Shown one piece after another: positions 21,021 to 21,078 of a stretch of DNA of 21,078 nt. A program made the position numbers and the translations under genes. The notes beneath the pieces were generated by a model, which searched no databases, was not told the origin of the DNA, and saw nothing but the letters and a program-made list of their open reading frames with translations. This DNA is from Nitrospinae bacterium RIFCSPLOWO2_12_39_16 (GTDB lineage Bacteria > Nitrospinota > Nitrospinia > UBA9942): the NCBI GenBank assembly GCA_001805005.1, contig MHDO01000133.1:1-21078 (forward strand). The letters are read 5' to 3'. Position 1 is the first letter of the stretch. The number at the start of each line of letters is the position of its first letter.

Positions 21021-21078
21021 GCGCCCGTAGCTCAGCGGATTAGAGTGGCAGACTCCGGATCTGCAGGTCGGGGGTTCA
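21021..21078 (+). tRNA. tRNA-Arg (CCG anticodon), truncated by the window edge
   Basis: GCGCCCG begins the acceptor stem. TA and GCTC...GAGT form the D arm. The anticodon stem GCAGA/TCTGC encloses the seven-base loop CTCCGGA, with anticodon CCG (reads CGG, Arg). AGGTC, GGGGG and TTCA begin the variable loop and T arm. The 3' part of the T arm and acceptor stem lie outside the window. Confidence 0.92.

Overview
The window looks like chromosome of an uncultivated, AT-rich, anaerobic Gram-negative bacterium. The evidence is a ferredoxin-dependent 2-oxoacid oxidoreductase, two AmmeMemoRadiSam genes, a polyprenyl synthase of quinone type, two lipoprotein signal peptides, and a pyr operon controlled by a PyrR attenuator. 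Nitrospirota or Desulfobacterota-like lineages fit, but I cannot fix the phylum from this sequence. Every intergenic space is under 300 bases.

Layout. Positions 2-238 hold the tail of a plus-strand secreted protein. From 421 to 13455 every gene is on the minus strand. In transcription order these are pyrR-pyrB-pyrC-carA (pyrimidine synthesis), two unknown genes (one a lipoprotein), a polyprenyl diphosphate synthase, amrA, a decayed diguanylate cyclase, the radical-SAM gene amrS, an orphan MoxR-type ATPase, and a 2-oxoacid:ferredoxin oxidoreductase with a gamma-delta fusion and an alpha subunit but no beta subunit. A divergent control region at 13456-13700 separates this block from plus-strand genes: a peptide ABC transporter (binding protein and two permeases), an ArsR-family regulator with a 38-residue Cys-cluster protein and a CopD-like membrane protein, a CapA-like protein, and a truncated tRNA-Arg(CCG) at the right edge. 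A minus-strand PIN/RHH toxin-antitoxin pair sits inside the transporter operon, and a minus-strand DUF2784 gene converges on the CopD-like gene.

Regulation. The pyr operon has a promoter, a PyrR-binding hairpin (13545-13575) and a rho-independent terminator (13468-13505). The arsR gene has a near-consensus promoter whose -10 lies inside a perfect palindrome with 11-base arms. Several genes have promoter-like boxes so close to the start codon that transcripts would be leaderless or nearly so, and few have a Shine-Dalgarno sequence.

Two themes stand out. First, many gene seams carry a short inverted or tandem repeat, of several unrelated families, and some run into coding sequence: carA and pyrC each carry a 32-base array of 7-base units, and one lipoprotein signal peptide is largely encoded by a palindromic repeat. 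Second, the arsR cassette joins a regulator ending in Cys-x-Cys-x-Cys with a tiny Lys-rich protein carrying the same spacing, preceded by the best ribosome binding site in the window. This is the best candidate here for an undescribed system.
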